DNA from: Microcebus murinus
Taxonomy: Eukaryota > Chordata > Mammalia > Primates > Cheirogaleidae
Assembly: GCF_040939455.1 (NCBI RefSeq)
Contig: NC_134108.1
Coordinates: forward strand, 4,245,501-4,309,500
DNA: 64,000 nucleotides
Direction of reading: 5' to 3'
Position numbers and translations under genes: made by a program. Below are positions 59,222-64,000 of this stretch, one piece after another; position 1 is the first letter of the stretch, and each line of letters opens with the position of its first letter. The notes below the pieces were generated by a model. That model had not been told where the DNA came from, made no database searches, and worked only from the letters and a program-made list of their open reading frames with translations.

Positions 59222-59445
59222 AAACCAGCTCTATAACTTACTGGGTGTCTCACTCTGGAAACTGAGCCTCTCTCATCCTTGCTTTCATCATCTCCTAAAC
59301 AAAAACCATAATGCGTCTATTGTGGATAGTTTTGAGTAGTTAATAATATGATTTATGTGCAATTTAACTCAGTGTCTGATTATAACAATCAATCAATAGT
59401 GATTATCATTGCTATCACTGCTATTGTTTTTATTAGCAGCTATGG
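59222..59445 (+). repeat. MIR SINE, sense
   Basis: CTCTATAACTTACTGGGTGT, GCCTCTCTCATCC, TTTGAGTAGTTAATAATATG and AGTGTCTGATTATAACAATC are in MIR order across most of its length. Confidence 0.6.
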
Positions 59446-59744
59446 TATTATTAAGACAATGAGGACAGCCAGCCTGATGGATGAAAGGTTTCAAACGGAC
59501 CACGGAGGGGAGTAAAACCAGTGAGGAAACCTGGATGCGAATGCACTGGAATGCGATTGTGAGTACAGAAAATTGACTCTGTAAACACAGACTTATTATA
59601 TGTTCATGGGAAAGGAGCAAATACAGGTGTTACCTTGTTTTTTTAAAAAAATAAGTGAACTTTATGGCACTGAATTAAGGGAAAGAATCTTACATTATCT
59701 GAATGCCTGCTAAGAGTATGGTGCTTTGACTAACATGATCACAT
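59446..59744. other. Unassigned spacer
   Basis: No gene or repeat recognised. Confidence 0.4.
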
Positions 59745-59855
59745 TTATTTTCCCGTGAGATACTACCTAGGATAGGAGCTAGAATTAAAACCCAAGCATG
59801 TATGATTCCAAACCCAATTTCTTTTTAATGTCCAATGATGCTGCCTCTCTTTCTG
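59745..59855 (-). repeat. MIR SINE fragment, antisense
   Basis: GGAGCTAGAATTAAAACCCA, TATGATTCCAAACCC and ATGATGCTGCCTCTC are the reversed 5' half of MIR. Confidence 0.6.
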
Positions 59856-60194
59856 AAGGTTAATTTTTAGATTGAAACTTGTGCCATGTTGAGTGGTAAC
59901 AAGCTAGAACATGCTAGAACAAGCTTCAGAACAACAAAGGTGACAAGGACAAGGCCGTTAGTTCACAGGCCCAACCCCAGAGCTGAATAGTTGCGACAGA
60001 ATCACAGACCTGCAGAGGTGAACGCGTTTGCTAGCTGACTCGTTACAACTAAAAGTTTGGCCCTGGACTAAAATACGGTTATACCCTTTTAGGCCTTCTC
60101 TCTCCTCTTCTACTCCTTCCGTCTCTTCCATAATCTTCCATAACCTAGGCTTGTTTTCTTAATTGGCCCATATTATTTCATCATAAAAGTCCTT
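59856..60194. other. Unassigned spacer
   Basis: No gene or repeat recognised. Confidence 0.4.
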
Positions 60195-60700
60195 TTGAGT
60201 TCCACATTGACATCGACATAAAGCCCAACCTCCTTATGGGCGGGGACCGTCCTCATGTTGCTGTGCAGACTTTTCCTGTCTTCGTCCACGCTACCTTCAC
60301 TACCTGATCCACATCGACCACCTGGTGCCTGCCCCTCCCCTGCCTCAGCTGGAGTTCCAACTGTTCTCGCTCCTCATCCCCTTTCTGCCCGCCACTGTTC
60401 TACCCACCCAAGGCTCAGCTCAAATGCCCATGGCTGCAAGCAGCCCTCCCTCCTGCCTCTTCTCCAGCCAGTGGTGCCCCTCCTTCCCGCTAACGGAGCA
60501 CTCGGAGCTCCCCTCCGGCGATCCTCCTGTTCCCACTTCCTATCTGTGTGTGATGGTTACATCCGTTCACATTCACCCCTCCCCCGTCAGACTGTTAGCT
60601 GCTCGAGGGGGGCAGGGAGCCACATTCCTCCTTTACCACCCTTAACACTGGGCACTACTTTTTATACTACATGCTTAATACCTACTGAGTAGGTTTTATG
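60195..60700 (+). repeat. L2 LINE, sense, ORF2 end and 3' UTR
   Basis: AAAGCCCAACCTCCTTATGG, CTCAGCTCAAATGCCCATGG, AAGCAGCCCTCCCTCCTGCC, GACTGTTAGCTGCTCGAGGG and ACTGGGCACTACT are the L2 order up to the terminus. Plus-strand frames of 100-145 codons here are L2-derived. Confidence 0.65.
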
Positions 60701-61207
60701 TACCTACATAAAACATTTTTTTTTAAGTACAGGAATAGCCTCTTGGATTAAATAGCAAATAATCTGAGTATATTTCACTTTCAAATAAAAAGTAACATGA
60801 AGTCGTATTTATGCTAACATAAAGATTTTCACATTCCCAAACTTTACTTCCCATTTCATTTGCAGAGGAACTAAGGAAATTTGAAATCTAACCTTTTGGT
60901 GCAATTGGTCTTGCCTGTAATTTTTCCTGTTATCTTGATCATGGAAGACATTCCTTTAAAATCACTCCTATGGGGCTAGGTATCTTACCGTCCGTACCAA
61001 ATAACAGTAAAGCTGATGGGGACAAGGCTGTTAGATTTCCTCTGCAAAGCTGCAATAACTGACCATCTGTGATAATGACCCGTTCTTGAGTAGATCGCAC
61101 AGCCAATCCTCCTTTATTAAAAACACTATTACTATAAATGAAAAATATGTTGACAAGTTCATATTCAGTCATCTAACTTCCTCATTTCCATAGTGTTTTA
61201 ATGCTTT
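60701..61207. other. Unassigned A+T-rich spacer
   Basis: No gene or repeat recognised. Confidence 0.4.
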
Positions 61208-61220
61208 GCTAATTGTTTTT

Positions 61221-61642
61221 TTATTTTTTATTTTTTTTTATTTAATCATATTATGGGGGTACAAATTTTAAGGTTTCAAATAGTGCCTTTACCCCTCCTC
61301 CACCCACAAGTCTGAGCTTCAAGCGTGCCCATCCCCCAGATGGTGCATGTCTCACTCATTATGTATGTATATACCCGCCCCCCTCCCCCTCCCACCTGTC
61401 CAATACCCAATCAATGTAGTTCCTATGTGTCCACTTAGGTGCTGCTCAGTTAATTCCAGTTTGCTGGTGAGTATATGTGGTGCTTGTTTTTCCATTCTTG
61501 GGATACCTCATTTAGTAGAATGGGTTCCAGCTCTAACCAAGAAAATACAAGATGTGCTATATCACCGTTGTTTCTTAGAGATGAATAGTACTCCATGGTA
61601 TACATATACCACATTTTATTAATCCACTCATGAATTGATGGT
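61221..61642 (-). mobile_element. Young strepsirrhine L1, antisense, 5'-truncated, with 13-bp target-site duplication
   Basis: The plus strand starts with the reversed A-tail (T-rich), then ATATTATGGGGGTACAAATT (reversed terminal block), the reversed G-rich tract (CCCCCTCCCCCTCCCACCTG) and the reversed ORF2 end (GAATAGTACTCCATGGTATA). GCTAATTGTTTTT is repeated exactly at 61208-61220 and 61643-61655. Read on the element strand, the nick site is TT/AAAAAC, canonical for L1 endonuclease. Only the last roughly 400 bp of L1 inserted. Confidence 0.95.
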
Positions 61643-61655
61643 GCTAATTGTTTTT

Positions 61656-62847
61656 AATTTAACACTTTATTTTATTACACCCAAGAATTCTAAAATTTCA
61701 TTTAATTTTCCTGATTTTGCCGTTTATAATTCCTGCAAGCCAAATGTGGCATACTCATTCACATTCTCACATGTTGGACAAACAAAGGCTTTATATAAAA
61801 TGTTTATATATTAGAACACATCTTAGTAAACACATTTATTTTTAGTAAAAATGTCTATATCCGAGTGCCCAGGAAAATAGAATTTTAGAAATTATTTTGC
61901 AAGAAAATCTGCTATTCTAGTCTAATCCTGCTGGTAAGGCTACAGAAATACGTGTTTTTATTCATGAAATAAGAAAATCCACATAACAGGATCTTTTTTG
62001 TGAGGAAATAATTTTTCCTGGAAGAAGATGTAAGAAAACATTTGGAGACTTGGAAAAAGGTGATAATTTCAAGGAAAAATCCCCAAATTTGAAGGATTGC
62101 TGGAAACATGTAGGTCTGTTTGCATAAAGGCCCAGTGAGCCCACTGGGAGACCCCAACTTCTCTTTGGAGGTTCAACCTTGTGAAAATATCTCTCTGCTG
62201 ATGGTATCGGGCAGAAAGGACACCAGAGATCCCCAAGGAACAAGTGGCCATGGGGATGGAACCGGGGAATGCTGGACTCTTGATGAGGTCTGGGCAGTGG
62301 TCCAGGCCCATCCTGCGGGAGGGTGTCACAGCTCACCATGTGGCTGAGGCTGGGACCCCTCCCAATATGGACTCCCTAAAATCTTGGTCATGCATCTGAA
62401 GCATTGGGACCCAGGCCAATGGCAGTGCAGAACGAACCTGTTGGACATAGCCCAACCCACTCCACTTCCTCCTTGTCAAACCTGCCACACAGAGAAGCCA
62501 CTGTCTGGCCTGAGATGGACTCTGTGCTTGGTCCCCAGAGCTCTCCCCATGATGGACGGTACAACCGCCCAAGTGGCAAGGTCATTTCTATTTCAACTGT
62601 AGCAAGAAATTCCAGTTGAAGAAAATTGAATTTCTTTATGGTGGCCTGAGCATGCCTTCTGGTTTTCTCTGCTACAGGCACTAAGCACCCAGTTTGGACA
62701 CCCTGAGTTAAGTGAGCACCCTGGAGAGAGAAAGAGAGAAGGATGGAGGAAGAGGAGGGAAGAAGAATTAACCCCAAAGCAGGTCAATCTTGTAGTAAAT
62801 GAAATGGACTCCAGGAATCATTTGAGTATAAGATGAAGCTGAATACA
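61656..62847. other. Unassigned sequence, no gene recognised
   Basis: A+T-rich to about 62090, then more balanced. 62100-62720 has several 70-130 codon frames on both strands without domains, and could be an old LTR or unlisted repeat. I could not assign it. Confidence 0.35.
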
Positions 62848-63270
62848 TCCATTTTCTTAGTGCACTTGTCCTGCTATAAAAAAAAAATAATTGAGACTAG
62901 GTAATTTATTTTAAAAAAATACAAATTTGTGTCTCGAAGTTATGGAGGCTGGCAAGTCCAAGATCACAGTGCTGGCTGGTTCAGTATCTGGTGAGGGCTG
63001 CTCTCTGCTCTCAGGATGGCACTTTGTCACTGAGTCCTCAGGTGGCAGAGGGACAAAAGCTGTGTTCTCATACAGTGGAAGGCAGAAGAGCAAAAGGGGG
63101 CAAACCCACTTACCCACTTCTTCGAGCCCTTTTGTAAGGACCCTAATCCCATCCTTGAGGTTTCACCCTCATGACTTAATCGCCTTCTAAAGGCCTCAGT
63201 TCTTAATACCAACACGTTGGTGATTAAGTTTCAGCATATGAATTTTTTGGCACAAATTCAGACCTTGGCA
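62848..63270 (-). mobile_element. MaLR LTR (MST/MLT1-like), antisense
   Basis: The plus strand runs CCATTTTCTTAGTGCACTTG, GAGACTAGGTAATTTATTTT, AAGTTATGGAGGCTGGCAAG, CCTAATCCCATCCTTGAGG, GCATATGAATTTTTTGGCAC and ends ACCTTGGCA. This is the reverse complement of a MaLR LTR of the MST/MLT1A kind. No internal region is adjacent. The 5-bp target duplication was not resolved. Confidence 0.8.
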
Positions 63271-63586
63271 TCCAGAAACACCAAGGTGTGTCTTCTCTAA
63301 AATTAAGTATTTTAAAACCCGTATTAAAAGCAATCTGTCTTTTGGCAGAGAGCCAGTAAATTTAGCCAAGATCCCTACAAGGTATGATTATGGTACCACA
63401 AAGAATTTCTCACTGCTCAGTGGAATACTACTCCCCTTCCTCTGACTGATTACTGGTACCCAAATTTGTACCACGAAGTCTATATTCCTTTAGTAATTAT
63501 CATTCCTAATGTAATTAGCACATTGTGACTTACAAACTTTCCAATTCCTTATAACTTCACTTTGTCGCTATAAAGCCCCAGTGAGG
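63271..63586. other. Unassigned spacer
   Basis: No gene or repeat recognised. Confidence 0.4.
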
Positions 63587-63873
63587 GGCCAGGCATGGTA
63601 GCTCACACCTATAATCACTGCACTTTGGGAGACCGAGGTGGGAGGATCACCTAAGCCCAGGAGTTCAAGATCAGACTGGGGAACACAGTGAGATCCCATC
63701 TCTGCAAAAAATCAGCCAAATATGCTGGCGCATGCCTGTAGGCCCAGCTTCTTGGAAGCCTGAGATGGGGGCGTCGCTTGAGCCCTGGAATTGGAGGCAG
63801 CGGTGAGCTGTGAAGACACCACTGCACTCCAGCCTGGGTGACAGAGTGAGGCCCTATCTCTAAATAAATAAAT
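63587..63873 (+). mobile_element. Alu SINE (old, J-like), sense, with imperfect target-site duplication
   Basis: GGCCAGGCATGGTAGCTCAC, GTGGGAGGATCACCTAAGCC, short A-rich linker (GCAAAAAATCAGCC), GGCAGCGGTGAGCTGTGAAG and CACTGCACTCCAGCCTGGGT, ending in an (AAAT)n-type tail. AAAGCCCCAGTGAG (63572-63585) and AAATCCCAATGAG (63874-63886) look like a decayed target duplication. Confidence 0.93.
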
Positions 63874-64000
63874 AAATCCCAATGAGAATGTAATTTTTTT
63901 TTTAAATCCCATCATCCAAATGAATGAGCTAAGTTCACAAGTGGGGAAGCCTGGACTCAAACTCAGCTCTAATGTAAATGATATGCCACCGGTATTCTTG
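63874..64000. other. Unassigned window end
   Basis: A T11 run (63895-63904) and short single-copy sequence; nothing recognised. Confidence 0.4.

Noticed and set aside
60255..60692. 145-codon plus-strand frame rich in Pro, Leu and Ser
   Set aside because: It coincides with the L2 3' region and reflects its C-rich composition.

Overview
The window looks like nuclear DNA of a strepsirrhine primate, most likely a lemur. Three things point there. (1) Dimeric, 7SL-derived Alu elements are present; the best preserved (43636-43970, minus strand) carries the A+T-rich mid-segment and diagnostic bases I associate with lemur Alus. (2) Several L1 3' tails share a GTACCCCCATAATATGCT-type ending that I associate with strepsirrhine L1s (18355-18588, 37147-37364, 61221-61642 reversed, and a variant at 16130-16321). 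(3) The older layer is the usual placental one: MIR, L2, L1M, MaLR LTRs, Tigger and hAT relics. The species and chromosome cannot be named from sequence alone.

I found no protein-coding gene, tRNA, rRNA or other structured RNA gene that I could defend. Open frames are short, occur on all six frames, and coincide with GC-rich blocks, microsatellites or decayed transposon ORFs. The window reads as intergenic or intronic sequence.

Layout. 1-11.7 kb: mostly single-copy DNA with scattered L2/MIR, a G-quadruplex motif near 4.9 kb and a 357-bp TG/GAGTG array (6958-7314). 11.7-13.3 kb: a three-layer nest, an old antisense L1 split by a Tigger DNA transposon that was itself split by an Alu. 13.3-22.3 kb: GC-rich DNA with a CpG-island-like segment (15070-15660), two lemur L1 tails and a strong C-run/G4 motif (20175-20197). 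22.3-27 kb: L2, then a 3-kb sense L1M interrupted by an Alu-type monomer and a MaLR LTR with a perfect CCAAT duplication. 27-33 kb: repeat-poor AT-rich DNA, a 66-bp inverted repeat pair, and a solo LTR resembling class II endogenous retroviruses. 33-47.3 kb: L1 fragments in both orientations, a long pyrimidine microsatellite, the lemur Alu, and a repeat-poor block with homeodomain/POU-like sites near 41.16 kb. 47.3-64 kb: an Alu, a relic of a hAT transposase C-terminus (51.6 kb), a GAA/GAGGAA array (53.0 kb), a near-complete hAT miniature element (54.2 kb), several L2/MIR copies, a lemur L1 with textbook target-site duplication (61.2 kb), a second MaLR LTR and a final Alu.

The window's value is as a stratified transposon record, plus a few repeat-free candidate regulatory blocks that need comparative data. 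I see no evidence of an undescribed molecular system. All repeat assignments are by eye from memory of family consensus features; edges are approximate unless a target-site duplication fixes them.
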